This document shows, in pieces, positions 7,763 to 17,496 of a DNA stretch of 64,000 nt. The notes beneath the pieces are model-generated. The model saw only the letters and a list, made by a program, of their open reading frames with translations, did no database searches and was not told the origin of the DNA. Source of the DNA: Collimonas sp. OK607 (GTDB taxonomy: Bacteria > Pseudomonadota > Gammaproteobacteria > Burkholderiales > Burkholderiaceae_D); assembly GCF_900111995.1 (NCBI RefSeq), contig NZ_FOKF01000004.1:146126-210125 (forward strand), read 5' to 3'. The stretch's first letter is position 1. The number at the start of each line of letters is the position of its first letter. Position numbers and translations under genes: made by a program.

Positions 7763-8998
7763 TTAGCGTGCGGACCAGGCGGGCATCGGGTACTTCGGTT
7801 GTTTAACGAAGCCCTTGGCGCCGTAGATTTCCGCCAGTTGATTGCCTTGTACCTGGATTACAACTTGCGGCAGGTTGATTTGTCCCTGCGCGTTGAACGC
7901 AATCGGACCATACAGGCTATCAAACTTGATCTTCGCCAATGCGTCGCGCACCTTTTGCGGGTCGATGCTGTCAGCGTCTTCCATCGCCTGCACCAGCGCT
8001 TCTACGTCGGCGGCGCCTGAAGCGGCATGATAGTCCGGATCATAGCCGAATTTGGCCTTGTATTCCTTGGCAAACTGCTGCGCATCGCCAAACCAGCGGT
8101 CTTTCAAGGAGGTGCTCGGCAACCAGGCTGTCATGCCAAACGCGTAGTCGGCATCCTTACCCAAGGCTTTGCGGAAGTCTTCGCTCGGCACGCCCACCGT
8201 AAACGAATACAGCTTCGGCGCCACTGCCAGGCTTTTGGCCTGCCGTACGAAATTCAAGATCTCGGTTTCGTGGCCAGCCACCAGCACTACATCGACGTTC
8301 TTGCTCTTGATCTGGGATAGCAGCGAGTTGAAGTCGGTGGCGTTAGTGCTGTAGCGCTCATCCATGACGACATTCAATCCTGCTTGCTTCAGTTTAGGCC
8401 GCGTACCTTCCGCCACCGATACATCGAAGGCGTCATCGGCGTACAGCAGAGCCACCGATTTCGGCTCCGGTTTGAGCGACTTGAGCATCTCGACGGTGCT
8501 GCCAAAGTAATTGCTGGCAGGCGCCAGCGTGCCGAAAATGTAGTTGAATTTACGCGCGAAAATCTGGTCCGAAGCGCCACCGCCCTCGACCATCGGGATC
8601 TTGTATTTTTCCGACACGGCCGAATCGGCCAGTGCAAAATTGCTGGCGAACGGCCCCAGCAGCAAGTTGACCTTGTCCTCTGTCACCAGGCGCGTGTATT
8701 GGCGCACGCTTAGATTGACGTCAGATTGATTGTCGTAGAGTCGGAGCGCCAGTTTATGCTGCTGGCCACCGATTTTCACGCCGCCCGCGGCATTGATTTT
8801 GTCGATCGCGAGTTGATAGGCATCGCGATAATAGCGTCCGGTGTTGGCGACCGGACCGGTCAGTTGCACCGAAGCGCCCAGCAAGACATCCTGAGCCAGC
8901 GCGGCTCCGGCCGGAGCGCAGGTCAGAACGGCGGCGGATAGGGTGGATAACAGGAAAGCAGGCAGGGCAGGGAACAGACGTGAACGTTGAAGTAGCAT
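7763..8998 (-). CDS. livK: ABC transporter substrate-binding protein, liv (type I periplasmic) family
   Basis: The 411-residue protein starts with a Sec signal peptide (hydrophobic [29 protein letters not shown], cleavage probably after ALA, about residue 35), then the two-lobed Peripla_BP_6 fold: [82 protein letters not shown] and [20 protein letters not shown]. It is the first gene of the liv operon. The ligand pocket sequence ([16 protein letters not shown]) resembles the broad amino-acid/amide binding group rather than E. coli LivJ/LivK, so the ligand is uncertain. The symbol denotes position and family only. Confidence 0.88.
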   Translation of the reverse strand: MLLQRSRLFPALPAFLLSTLSAAVLTCAPAGAALAQDVLLGASVQLTGPVANTGRYYRDAYQLAIDKINAAGGVKIGGQQHKLALRLYDNQSDVNLSVRQYTRLVTEDKVNLLLGPFASNFALADSAVSEKYKIPMVEGGGASDQIFARKFNYIFGTLAPASNYFGSTVEMLKSLKPEPKSVALLYADDAFDVSVAEGTRPKLKQAGLNVVMDERYSTNATDFNSLLSQIKSKNVDVVLVAGHETEILNFVRQAKSLAVAPKLYSFTVGVPSEDFRKALGKDADYAFGMTAWLPSTSLKDRWFGDAQQFAKEYKAKFGYDPDYHAASGAADVEALVQAMEDADSIDPQKVRDALAKIKFDSLYGPIAFNAQGQINLPQVVIQVQGNQLAEIYGAKGFVKQPKYPMPAWSAR

Positions 8999-9131
8999 GA
9001 TGTACGCTTTCTTATAAGAATTAGAATTGCGAATCGTGGTATTCAGGCTGTGTATAGCTTACTCTCGCGATTTCCGAAATGCAAACTGGAAATATTCCGC
9101 GACATATTTTCAAGTTGATTCGCGAAGAATC

Positions 9132-9166
9132 AAAAAAAAGCCCCGCCTGGGTATGGGCGGGGCCTT
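9132..9166 (-). terminator. rho-independent terminator after prfC
   Basis: Perfect 8-bp arms GCCCCGCC (9140-9147) and GGCGGGGC (9156-9163) enclose an 8-base loop. On the minus strand the stem is followed by a run of T (the A run at 9132-9139), just after the prfC stop codon at 9183. Confidence 0.88.
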
Positions 9167-9182
9167 TTGATAAAAAATTACG

Positions 9183-10886
9183 TTAGTTCAGCTTGACTGC
9201 ATGCTCTCGCGTTTCATGGAACACCACTTGCGGCCAACGCTCCTGCGTCAGGCGCAGGTTCACGCCCGAGGTCGCCAGATAGGCCATGTTGCCGGCCGCA
9301 TCGTAAGCGACGTTATGGCCGGCCGATGATTTCTCAAAGTCGGCCAGGATTTTCTTGTCGTCGCAGGTGATCCAGCGTGCGCTGCTGATGCTGGTGCCTT
9401 CGAATACGGCGTCGACGCCATACTCGTTGAGCAAGCGGCTGGCGACCACTTCAAATTGCAGCACGCCGACCCCGCCCAATACCAGATCGCTGCTGGTGAC
9501 CGGCTTGAAAACCTGGATCGCGCCTTCTTCACCTAGCTGCTGCAAACCTTTATGCAACTGCTTGATCTTGAGCGGATTGCGAATCCGCACCGAACGGAAA
9601 AAATCCGGGGCGAAGTAGGGGATGCCGGTGAACTGCAACAGCTCGCCTTCGGAAAAACTGTCGCCGATCTGCATGTTGCCGTGGTTCGGCAGGCCGATGA
9701 TATCGCCGGCGTAAGCTTCTTCGACCTGTTCGCGGCTGGATGCCATGAAGGTCACCACATTCGATACCTTGATCTCGCGGTTCAGGCGCAGATGCTTGAT
9801 CTTCATGCCGCGCTGGAAATGGCCGGAGCAGACGCGCAGGAAAGCAATCCGGTCGCGGTGCGCCGGGTCCATATTGGCCTGAATCTTGAACACGAAGCCA
9901 GAGAAGCTCGCTTCCTTCGGCTCGACGGTGCGCACAGTGGCATCGCGCGAGCCAGGCGGTTGCGCCCAGTCGATCAGTGCATTCAGGATTTCGCGGATAC
10001 CGAAATTGTTAATGGCGGAACCGAAGAATACCGGGGTTTGCACACCGGCCAGGAAAGCTTCCTGGTCGAAAGGATGCGAAGCGCCGTGCACCAGTTCGAC
10101 TTCCATTCGCAGTTGCTCGATTTCACGCGGGAACATTTCGTCCAGGCGCGGATTGTCGATGCCCTTGATCACTTCAAAGGTCTGGTCGGCCTTGTCGCTG
10201 CCGGCAGCGAATAGCAGGATTTCGTCGCGCAGCAGGTGATACACGCCGCGGAAAGTCTTGCCCATGCCGATTGGCCAGGTCACCGGCGCGCACTGGATCT
10301 TCAACACCGATTCCAGTTCATCCAGCAATTCCAGCGGATCGCGGGTTTCGCGGTCCATCTTGTTCATCAGCGTGATGATCGGCGTATTGCGCATGCGGCA
10401 AACGTTGAGCAGCTTGATGGTCTGGGTTTCAACACCCTTGGCGGCATCGATCACCATCAGCGCCGAGTCGACCGCTGTCAGTACCCGGTAGGTATCTTCC
10501 GAGAAATCCTGGTGACCCGGGGTGTCGAGCAGGTTGACCACGTGGTCGCGGTATTCGAACTGCATGACCGAGCTGGCGACGGAAATGCCGCGCTGCTTTT
10601 CGATGTCCATCCAGTCTGACGTCGCATGGCGGCCGCTCTTGCGGCCCTTGACCGTGCCAGCCAGCTGAATCGCGCCCGAAAACAGCAGCAATTTTTCTGT
10701 CAGCGTGGTTTTACCAGCATCCGGATGGGAAATGATGCCGAAGGTGCGGCGGCGCCCCACTTCGCTGGCGATTTGTTCGACGGAAACATTGTGGGCGAGG
10801 ACTTCGGCGGCATCGGCTGCATCGGCAGCGTTTGTTGCGGCAGTCGTGTCATTCAGGTCTGGTTGCCCGGAGATCGGTTCTTGCAT
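9183..10886 (-). CDS. prfC: peptide chain release factor 3 (RF3)
   Basis: The 567-residue translational GTPase recycles RF1/RF2 from the ribosome. GTPase motifs are clear: G1 SHPDAGKTT (53-61), the RF3 switch KQRGISV (98-104), G3 DTPGHQDF (121-128) and G4 NKMD (175-178), followed by domain II ([24 protein letters not shown]) and the C-terminal RF3 domain with GVGVLQFEV. It is about 38 residues longer at the N-terminus than E. coli RF3; the extension is Ala/Asp/Asn rich ([15 protein letters not shown]) and could be reduced by an internal start, but the ATG at 10886 is the one I support. It is divergent from hrpA and ends at a strong terminator. Confidence 0.96.
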   Translation of the reverse strand: MQEPISGQPDLNDTTAATNAADAADAAEVLAHNVSVEQIASEVGRRRTFGIISHPDAGKTTLTEKLLLFSGAIQLAGTVKGRKSGRHATSDWMDIEKQRGISVASSVMQFEYRDHVVNLLDTPGHQDFSEDTYRVLTAVDSALMVIDAAKGVETQTIKLLNVCRMRNTPIITLMNKMDRETRDPLELLDELESVLKIQCAPVTWPIGMGKTFRGVYHLLRDEILLFAAGSDKADQTFEVIKGIDNPRLDEMFPREIEQLRMEVELVHGASHPFDQEAFLAGVQTPVFFGSAINNFGIREILNALIDWAQPPGSRDATVRTVEPKEASFSGFVFKIQANMDPAHRDRIAFLRVCSGHFQRGMKIKHLRLNREIKVSNVVTFMASSREQVEEAYAGDIIGLPNHGNMQIGDSFSEGELLQFTGIPYFAPDFFRSVRIRNPLKIKQLHKGLQQLGEEGAIQVFKPVTSSDLVLGGVGVLQFEVVASRLLNEYGVDAVFEGTSISSARWITCDDKKILADFEKSSAGHNVAYDAAGNMAYLATSGVNLRLTQERWPQVVFHETREHAVKLN

Positions 10887-11178
10887 GATGCGTGGTTCAG
10901 GCGATCTCGGCCGCCTGCCTTGAGAATAATGAATGCGGAAAAAAAGGAAAACCTGCCTGCCAGTCGTTGTGGCTGACCATATGTTGGCATAGGCAGTTTC
11001 GATAACCCTCGATTATAACGTATGTCATGTCGCGAATCAGTGTTGTCAAAGCAATCATGGCATTAACCCGCCACGAGCTTATTTCATCGAAATTGCCATT
11101 ATTGCAATTTAGTGACGGGCAAAACAGTTAGAGATATGCAGCGGCTTCCGCTATGGCGGTCTGTATAATTCCATCCTC

Positions 11179-14100
11179 ATGTCAGTATCAGAATCCAACA
11201 AACCTCCGCGGTCAACAGATCGCCCAAGTTCCCAGCGTGCTGCTGGCCGTCCATCCCAGCCGCGCCCGGCTTCATCGCGTCCAGAGTCGGCACGGCCGGC
11301 GCCTGAGCGCAATCCGCTGCCACCTATCGTGTTTCCCGAGGAGTTGCCGGTTTCCGGCAAGCGCGCTGAAATTTCGGCGGCGCTGGCAGCAAACCAGGTC
11401 ATCATCGTTTGCGGTGAAACCGGCTCGGGTAAAACCACCCAGTTGCCGAAGATCTGCCTGGAACTGGGGCGCGGCCAAACCGGCATGATCGGCCATACCC
11501 AGCCGCGCCGGATTGCTGCTTCCTCGACTGCCAAACGCATAGCCCAGGAACTCAACTCGCCGCTGGGCGAGCATGTCGGTTACAAAGTGCGTTTCAACGA
11601 CACCCTGACCAAGGGCGCCTGGATCAAGCTGATGACGGACGGTATCCTGCTGGCCGAAACCCAGACCGATCCCTTGCTGCGCCAGTACGACACCATCATC
11701 ATCGATGAGGCGCATGAACGCAGCTTGAACATCGACTTCCTGCTGGGCTATCTGAAGCAGTTGCTGCCGAAGCGTCCGGACCTGAAAATCATCATCACCT
11801 CGGCGACGATCGATGCCGATCGTTTCGCCCGCCATTTCGGCACGAACGAGAAGCCCGCGCCGGTGATCGAGGTTTCCGGGCGGCTGTATGCAGTTGAAGT
11901 GCGTTACCGGCCGGTCGACAATGCCGACCGCAGCGGCGTCAATCCCGCCGCTGCAGCAGCCAAGCCGAACGCGCCGCAAAGCGCCGCCCAGCGCGACCGC
12001 GAGCAACGCGATCTTATGGATGCGGTGGTGGATGCCGTCGATGAGCTGGCCCGTATCGGCTCCGGCGACGTGCTGGTGTTCTTGCCGGGCGAGCGCGAAA
12101 TCCGCGACACGGCCGAGGCACTGCGCAAGCACCATCCGCCTCATGTTGAAATCCTGCCCTTGTTTGCCCGTCTGTCGGCGCAGGAGCAAGAGCGCGTGTT
12201 CAAGTCGTCCAATGCGCGGCGCATCGTGCTGGCGACCAACGTCGCCGAAACCTCGCTGACCGTGCCTGGTATCCGTTATGTGGTGGATGCCGGCCTGGCG
12301 CGGGTAAAACGCTACAGCTATCGCAACAAGGTCGAACAGCTGCAGATCGAGCCGATTGCGCAGTCGGCTGCCAACCAGCGCGCCGGCCGTTGCGGCCGGG
12401 TCGCTGCAGGTGTCTGTATCCGGCTGTACGAAGAGCAGGATTATCTGCAGCGGCCGAAATTCACCGAACCGGAAATCCTGCGCTCGTCGCTGGCTTCCGT
12501 CATCTTGCGGATGAAGTCGCTGCATCTGACCGATGTCGAAACTTTCCCGTTCATCGAGCCGCCGCCGGGCCGCGCTATCGCAGACGGTTATCAACTGCTG
12601 CAGGAACTGGGCGCGGTTGACGACAATAACGAACTCACCAAAACCGGTCGCCAGCTGGCCAAGCTGCCGCTCGATCCACGTGTCGGCCGCATGATTCTGG
12701 CGGCGTTGGACAATGTCTGCCTGACGGAAATGCTGATCATCGCCGCCGCCTTGTCAGTGCAGGATCCGCGTGACCGGCCATTGGAAGCGCAAGGTGCGGC
12801 GGATCAGGCGCATAAAAAATTCGCCGATGAAAAATCGGAATTCCTGAGTTACCTGAAAATCTGGAAATGGTTTGAAGACGCGATTGAACACAAGAAAACC
12901 AATCGCCAGCTGATGGATAACTGCCGCGCCAATTTCCTGTCGCAATTGAGATTGCGCGAATGGCGCGATGTGCATTCGCAGCTGCTGACGATTGTCCGCG
13001 AACAAGGCTGGCGTTTGAACGAAGCGCCGGCTACTTATGAGCAACTGCATTGCGCTTTGCTGACGGGCTTGCTTGGCAACGTCGGTTTCAAGGCCGACGA
13101 AGACTCGCATTATCTCGGCGCACGCGCGATCAAATTCCATCTGTGGCCAGGTTCACATTTGTCGAAGAAGGCTGGCAAGTGGGTGATGGCGGCCGAGCTG
13201 GTCGATACTAGCCGCCTGTACGCGCGTTGCATCGCGCAGATCCAGCCGGAATGGCTGGAGCGGGTCGGCGCCCACTTGTTGAAAAAATCGTATGGCGAGC
13301 CGCGCTGGGAAAAACGTACGGCCCAGGTCTCCGCATCTGAGCGCGCCACTTTGTACGGGCTGGTGGTGTATAGCCAGCGCCGCATCAATTTCGGTTTGAT
13401 CAACCCGCAGGAAGCGCGCGAGATATTCATCCGCGACGCGTTGGTAGGCGGTGAATTCGATACCCGTGCGCCATTCTTTGCGCACAACCAGAAGTTGATC
13501 CGCGAGATCGAGAATCTGGAGCACAAGTCGCGCCGGCTCGACGTGCTGGTCGACGATGAATTGATCGCAGCGTTTTACGACAAGCTGATTCCGTCGGATA
13601 TCTGTAATGGCATCACGTTTGAAAAATGGCATAAGGATGTCAGCGTCCAGACGCCCAAGCTGCTGTTCCTGAACCGTGACGATCTGATGCGGCATGAAGC
13701 CGCCGGCATCACCACCGAACTGTTCCCAAAAGTGATGCGGGTGGCCGGCATCGAAATGGCTTTGTCCTATCATTTCGAACCGGGTACGCCGCGCGATGGC
13801 GTGACGCTGACGGTGCCGTTGTACGCGTTGAATCAAGTGTACGTCGACCGTTGCGACTGGCTGGTGGCCGGCATGCTGAAGGAAAAAATTCATCTGCTGC
13901 TGAAATCCCTGCCGCAAAAAATACGCCGCAATTGCGTGCCGCTGCCAGACTACGCCGCTGGATTCTGCGAGCGGATACAGGCACGTCATGTGTTCGGTCA
14001 CGGCAATCTGCTGGATGCCTTGATGGCGGATATCCGCACCGAAACCAGCGTCGCCACGCGCAGCACCGATTTCAAGCAGGAAACCTTGCCTGCCCATCAC

Positions 14101-15207
14101 TCGATGAACTTCAAGGTGGTGGACGAGCATGGCCGGCAGCTCGACATGGGGCGCAACCTGGCCGCACTGCAAGCCGAGTTTGGCGGGCAGGCGCGTGAAA
14201 GTTTCCAGAAGCTGGCAAGTGTCACGGTCGCCGACGACAGTCCGGCCGCAGCGGCACCGTCGCAAACAGCTAATTCAGCAAGTAAGTCAGCAGCGCCGAC
14301 GGCAACCCGGGTTGCCGTTCAGCCGGCTGCAAAGACCGGTGACGGTACGAATGCGCAATTCAGCAATCTGACCAGCTGGACCTTTGGCGAACTGCCCGAA
14401 CTGCTGGAAATCCAGCAGGGCAAGCAAACCTTGATCGGCTTTCCGGCGCTGGTGGACCGGGCGACGCATTGCGATCTGGAGGTATTCGATGATCCGAACG
14501 AGGCGGCACGGGTCCATCATTTGGGCTTGCGCCGGTTGTTTGCCTTGCAACTCAAGGAACAATTGAAATTCCTTGAGAAGAATATCCCTGGCCTGCAGCA
14601 AATGGGCATGCAATTCCTGGCGTTGGGTTCGCAGGAAGAACTGCGCGACCAGATTATTCATGCGGGGCTTGAACGTGCCTGCCTGCAACTGCCACTCCCA
14701 CGGACTGCCGCAGAATTCACGCAACGCAAGGATGAGGGCAAATCGCGGCTGGGTTTGCTGTGCAATGAAATTGCCCGGCTGGCGGCGCTGATCCTGGGCG
14801 AATATCACGGCTTGCCGAAACGCCTGCAAGGTGCCAAGGGGCATCCGCAGGCGGTTGCCGATATCCAGGCGCAAATGCAATCGCTGGTCGGCAAGCGATT
14901 CATTGCCGATAACGACTACGCCAACCTGACCCATTTCCCGCGTTATCTCAAGGCGGTGAATGTACGGCTGGAGAAATTACGCGCCGATCCGAGCCGCGAT
15001 GCCAAACTGATGGCGGAATGGGCGCAAGTGGCGACGCCGTGGCAACGGGCGCAAAAGGACCGGAGCGGCAAGACAGATCCGAAGCAGGCGGAATTCCGCT
15101 GGTTGCTGGAAGAGCTGCGGGTGTCGCTGTTTGCGCAAGAGTTGCGCACGCCGATGCCGGTTTCGGTCAAGCGTTTGCAGAAAGTATGGGAAACCATGCA
15201 ACGTTAG
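11179..15207 (+). CDS. hrpA: ATP-dependent RNA helicase HrpA (DEAH box)
   Basis: The 1342-residue protein matches full-length HrpA (about 1300 in E. coli). Helicase motifs: Walker [10 protein letters not shown] (79-87), DEAH (about 176-179), SAT (ITSATID), motif [11 protein letters not shown] (about 400-408), then HA2 and OB-fold domains and the long C-terminal DUF3418 region specific to bacterial HrpA. The first about 50 residues are Pro/Ser/Arg rich and poorly conserved; a low-complexity Ala/Ser/Thr linker lies near 1015-1057. HrpA acts in the cytosol on mRNA and in rescue of stalled or collided ribosomes. It follows a 292-base divergent spacer from prfC; dcd begins 131 bases downstream. 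Confidence 0.96.
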   Translation: MSVSESNKPPRSTDRPSSQRAAGRPSQPRPASSRPESARPAPERNPLPPIVFPEELPVSGKRAEISAALAANQVIIVCGETGSGKTTQLPKICLELGRGQTGMIGHTQPRRIAASSTAKRIAQELNSPLGEHVGYKVRFNDTLTKGAWIKLMTDGILLAETQTDPLLRQYDTIIIDEAHERSLNIDFLLGYLKQLLPKRPDLKIIITSATIDADRFARHFGTNEKPAPVIEVSGRLYAVEVRYRPVDNADRSGVNPAAAAAKPNAPQSAAQRDREQRDLMDAVVDAVDELARIGSGDVLVFLPGEREIRDTAEALRKHHPPHVEILPLFARLSAQEQERVFKSSNARRIVLATNVAETSLTVPGIRYVVDAGLARVKRYSYRNKVEQLQIEPIAQSAANQRAGRCGRVAAGVCIRLYEEQDYLQRPKFTEPEILRSSLASVILRMKSLHLTDVETFPFIEPPPGRAIADGYQLLQELGAVDDNNELTKTGRQLAKLPLDPRVGRMILAALDNVCLTEMLIIAAALSVQDPRDRPLEAQGAADQAHKKFADEKSEFLSYLKIWKWFEDAIEHKKTNRQLMDNCRANFLSQLRLREWRDVHSQLLTIVREQGWRLNEAPATYEQLHCALLTGLLGNVGFKADEDSHYLGARAIKFHLWPGSHLSKKAGKWVMAAELVDTSRLYARCIAQIQPEWLERVGAHLLKKSYGEPRWEKRTAQVSASERATLYGLVVYSQRRINFGLINPQEAREIFIRDALVGGEFDTRAPFFAHNQKLIREIENLEHKSRRLDVLVDDELIAAFYDKLIPSDICNGITFEKWHKDVSVQTPKLLFLNRDDLMRHEAAGITTELFPKVMRVAGIEMALSYHFEPGTPRDGVTLTVPLYALNQVYVDRCDWLVAGMLKEKIHLLLKSLPQKIRRNCVPLPDYAAGFCERIQARHVFGHGNLLDALMADIRTETSVATRSTDFKQETLPAHHSMNFKVVDEHGRQLDMGRNLAALQAEFGGQARESFQKLASVTVADDSPAAAAPSQTANSASKSAAPTATRVAVQPAAKTGDGTNAQFSNLTSWTFGELPELLEIQQGKQTLIGFPALVDRATHCDLEVFDDPNEAARVHHLGLRRLFALQLKEQLKFLEKNIPGLQQMGMQFLALGSQEELRDQIIHAGLERACLQLPLPRTAAEFTQRKDEGKSRLGLLCNEIARLAALILGEYHGLPKRLQGAKGHPQAVADIQAQMQSLVGKRFIADNDYANLTHFPRYLKAVNVRLEKLRADPSRDAKLMAEWAQVATPWQRAQKDRSGKTDPKQAEFRWLLEELRVSLFAQELRTPMPVSVKRLQKVWETMQR

Positions 15208-15338
15208 CGTCAGTAAGTATCAGTAGACACCCTGTAGAGCGTGAAATCGCTGTTTTAAAAGGGTTTTCGCGTAAAATTGCGCCAAATGCAGGTTACAAAT
15301 TCATTACACACAATTGCAGGCAGAAGAGGAAATACGCT

Positions 15339-15905
15339 ATGAGCATCAAATCCGATAAATGGATACGCCGCATGGCGCAGGAAACCGGCATGATCGAGCC
15401 GTTCGAGCCTGGTCAGGTGCGCGAGGCTAACGGCCACAAGATCGTCTCTTACGGCACCTCGTCGTACGGTTACGATATCCGCTGCGCCAATGAATTCAAG
15501 ATTTTCACGAATATTAATTCCACCATCGTCGATCCCAAGAATTTCGACGAGAAATCGTTCGTCGATTTCAGCGGCGATGTCTGCATCATCCCGCCTAATT
15601 CCTTTGCGTTGGCGCGCACCATGGAATATTTCCGTATTCCGCGTAGCGTACTCACCATCTGCCTCGGTAAATCGACCTACGCGCGTTGCGGCATCATCGT
15701 CAACGTCACCCCGTTCGAACCAGAGTGGGAAGGTTATGTGACGCTGGAGTTTTCCAACACTACGCCGCTGCCAGCCAAGATATACGCTGGTGAGGGCTGC
15801 GCCCAGGTGCTGTTCTTCGAAAGCGATGAAATCTGCGAGACCTCCTACAAGGACCGCGGCGGCAAATATCAAGGACAGCAGGGCGTGACTCTGCCAAAGA
15901 CCTGA
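15339..15905 (+). CDS. dcd: dCTP deaminase
   Basis: I choose the ATG at 15339 ([14 protein letters not shown]) because it gives exactly the usual 188-residue Dcd and follows an AGAGGAA ribosome site; the open frame upstream is a chance extension. The enzyme deaminates dCTP to dUTP for dTTP synthesis. Family motifs: [67 protein letters not shown] (the serine-arginine and glutamate catalytic region, quoted in part) and the C-terminal [13 protein letters not shown]. It feeds thymidylate synthase (thyA in this window). DUF2863 follows after one base. Confidence 0.96.
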   Translation: MSIKSDKWIRRMAQETGMIEPFEPGQVREANGHKIVSYGTSSYGYDIRCANEFKIFTNINSTIVDPKNFDEKSFVDFSGDVCIIPPNSFALARTMEYFRIPRSVLTICLGKSTYARCGIIVNVTPFEPEWEGYVTLEFSNTTPLPAKIYAGEGCAQVLFFESDEICETSYKDRGGKYQGQQGVTLPKT

Positions 15906-15906
15906 C

Positions 15907-17127
15907 ATGCCAAAGAACAAGCGCCCCGCGCCACGGAAATCCAGCCTTTCCCCTGAAGATAAAGACGAAGCTGTCACGCAGCAGTTGTGCGACCTGGCGA
16001 TCGATCTGGCCGAGCAGGATGACGACGAAGCCGAAGGCGTTGCTGCCGGCGCCGTTTTGCTGCAGGCTGGTATTGATTTTCACAAGATCATCAAGAAGAG
16101 CCTGCAGCAAAAAAAGGATGACATCCTGTATGACGCGATCGAGCGCGCCAAGTACGCCGATCTCGATGCCTGGCAATTCCTGAAAGGGCAGGTCGAAGAA
16201 GCTTCGGAGATTTTGCTGGTGCGGCGCGACGAAGGCAAGGTGCTGGAGCTGAATGCGTTCGTGGTGCCATTCTTCGCGCACGTGGGCGGTGGCCTCAAGC
16301 GTGAGCAGTGCTTCCAGGACCAGGACGCATTCGATGCGCTGTCCGCGAGCTTCAAGCAGGCCCGGCTGGAAGGACCGGATGCGACCGTAGTGCTGGTCAG
16401 CCACGCCTACCACCTCGACGAAATCGACAGCATCCGTTACAGCCATCTGTTTGAAATGAACCGCGATGCATTCGGCGCCATGGCGGACAAGAAGCTGGGA
16501 GCGACGGATGCCATCGAACGCAGCATCAGCGGCTGGCCGGAAAACCAGTTCGCGGCGGACGACGACGCGGTCGAGTTGCGTTTCCTGCTGGGCTTTTCCC
16601 TCAAGGCGAGCGACGATGCGTTTTATACGGTGCCGGATGACGAAGCCGGCGCCGACGCTTACTTCAGCGCGCGGGAAGAACGTTTTCATGGCTGGACCGA
16701 GCAAGTCGCGCCCCTGCTCAAGCGTTGCCTGGTCACCGATGGTAGCGAGATCGACCTGCATTTCCTCTACCAGGACCTGTTCCACAGTGGCAAGGAGCGC
16801 GGCATTGCCGAGTACTTTACGCTGCAGATGATGTCTGAGTTGAACCATGGCCTCGATCAGCACGGCGTTGCCTCTTTCGACGCCAACGCCGTCGTCGGTC
16901 CGGCCGATGTGCGCGGCGAAATGGTCTTGCGGGTGAATTTGTACGGCAAGGACGGCGCCTTGCTGGCCTCCTCGGAAAAGCCGTTGAGTGCCGGCGCCGA
17001 CCTGCAGGTGGAAGTCGACGATACCTACGACGCGCTGCGCACCATCGGTGTCACATCGCTGGCGGTCGCAATGCGGTTTGAAGCCGACGGCCAGCCGTCC
17101 GAAGTGCAGCCCTACGCGGCGCCCTGA
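15907..17127 (+). CDS. DUF2863 family protein, unknown function
   Basis: The 406-residue acidic, soluble protein begins one base after the dcd stop and so is almost surely co-transcribed with it. No signal peptide or membrane helix is visible. The sequence resembles the DUF2863 family that I know from Burkholderiales, with an N-terminal lysine-rich tail, a helical segment (QLCDLAIDLAEQDDD, FHKIIKKSLQQKKDDILYDAIERAKY) and a C-terminal beta-rich part (RGEMVLRVNLYGKDGALLAS). No catalytic motif is recognisable. The family assignment is from memory of sequence and context; function is unknown. Confidence 0.75.
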   Translation: MPKNKRPAPRKSSLSPEDKDEAVTQQLCDLAIDLAEQDDDEAEGVAAGAVLLQAGIDFHKIIKKSLQQKKDDILYDAIERAKYADLDAWQFLKGQVEEASEILLVRRDEGKVLELNAFVVPFFAHVGGGLKREQCFQDQDAFDALSASFKQARLEGPDATVVLVSHAYHLDEIDSIRYSHLFEMNRDAFGAMADKKLGATDAIERSISGWPENQFAADDDAVELRFLLGFSLKASDDAFYTVPDDEAGADAYFSAREERFHGWTEQVAPLLKRCLVTDGSEIDLHFLYQDLFHSGKERGIAEYFTLQMMSELNHGLDQHGVASFDANAVVGPADVRGEMVLRVNLYGKDGALLASSEKPLSAGADLQVEVDDTYDALRTIGVTSLAVAMRFEADGQPSEVQPYAAP

Positions 17128-17144
17128 CTATTTTGGAGAATTGA

Positions 17145-17357
17145 GTGACTGAAGAAGACGCACAGAAAATTGCCACCCACCGGCATTACAAAGGCGGCCT
17201 GTACCGCTACATCGGTGTCGCCAGGCATTCGGAAACCGAAGAAGCCATGGTTGTCTACGAACACCTGTGGCCGCATGCGCCGGGCCTGTGGGTGCGGCCT
17301 GCGGAGCTGTTCAACGGCTTGCTAGAGAATGGCGCAAGGCGTTTCGCGCCGTTGTAA
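17145..17357 (+). CDS. DUF1653 small protein
   Basis: This 70-residue protein starts with GTG at 17145 behind a TTTTGGAG ribosome site and follows DUF2863 by 17 bases. It contains the DUF1653 core HYKGGLYRYIGVARHSETEEAMVVYEHL with WVRPAELF near the end, the small beta-barrel-like domain found alone or fused in many proteobacteria. Function is unknown. It is the last gene of the dcd-DUF2863-DUF1653 unit; a REP-like hairpin follows within 60 bases. Confidence 0.85.
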   Translation: MTEEDAQKIATHRHYKGGLYRYIGVARHSETEEAMVVYEHLWPHAPGLWVRPAELFNGLLENGARRFAPL

Positions 17358-17370
17358 CCGCAATATCAAA

Positions 17371-17495
17371 GCTTTTACGGCATATGCGACCAGCAGCCCG
17401 AACTAACCGGGGTCAGAGTGAACTTTCGGTATGGTTCATCGCCGAAACTTCACTCTGACCCCGCTTAGTGGACCACGGAGCAGAAACAGTCAAAA
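17371..17495 (+). repeat. REP-like palindromic element, family 1, copy 1
   Basis: An about 120-bp unit nearly identical to 31687-31811. Its core is a hairpin with 21-bp arms at 17409-17429 and 17442-17462 (GGGGTCAGAGTGAA... against ...TTCACTCTGACCCC). Pairing is perfect except for one C-C mismatch before TTTCGG. The flank GCTTAGTGGACCACGGAGCAG is shared with copy 2. The layout is that of REP sequences mobilised by RAYT (REP-associated tyrosine) transposases. No transposase gene lies in the window. It may also act as terminator for the two convergent genes around it. Confidence 0.85.
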
Positions 17496-17496
17496 T

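Noticed and set aside
11272..12594. 440-codon minus-strand open frame opposite hrpA
   Set aside because: Covers the helicase core of hrpA, which is conserved on the plus strand; the frame has no domain features.
13153..14265. 370-codon minus-strand open frame opposite hrpA
   Set aside because: Same reason; antisense shadow of the HrpA C-terminal half.
15760..16863. 367-codon minus-strand open frame opposite DUF2863
   Set aside because: DUF2863 on the plus strand is directly coupled to dcd and has a normal acidic protein composition; the antisense frame has no motif.
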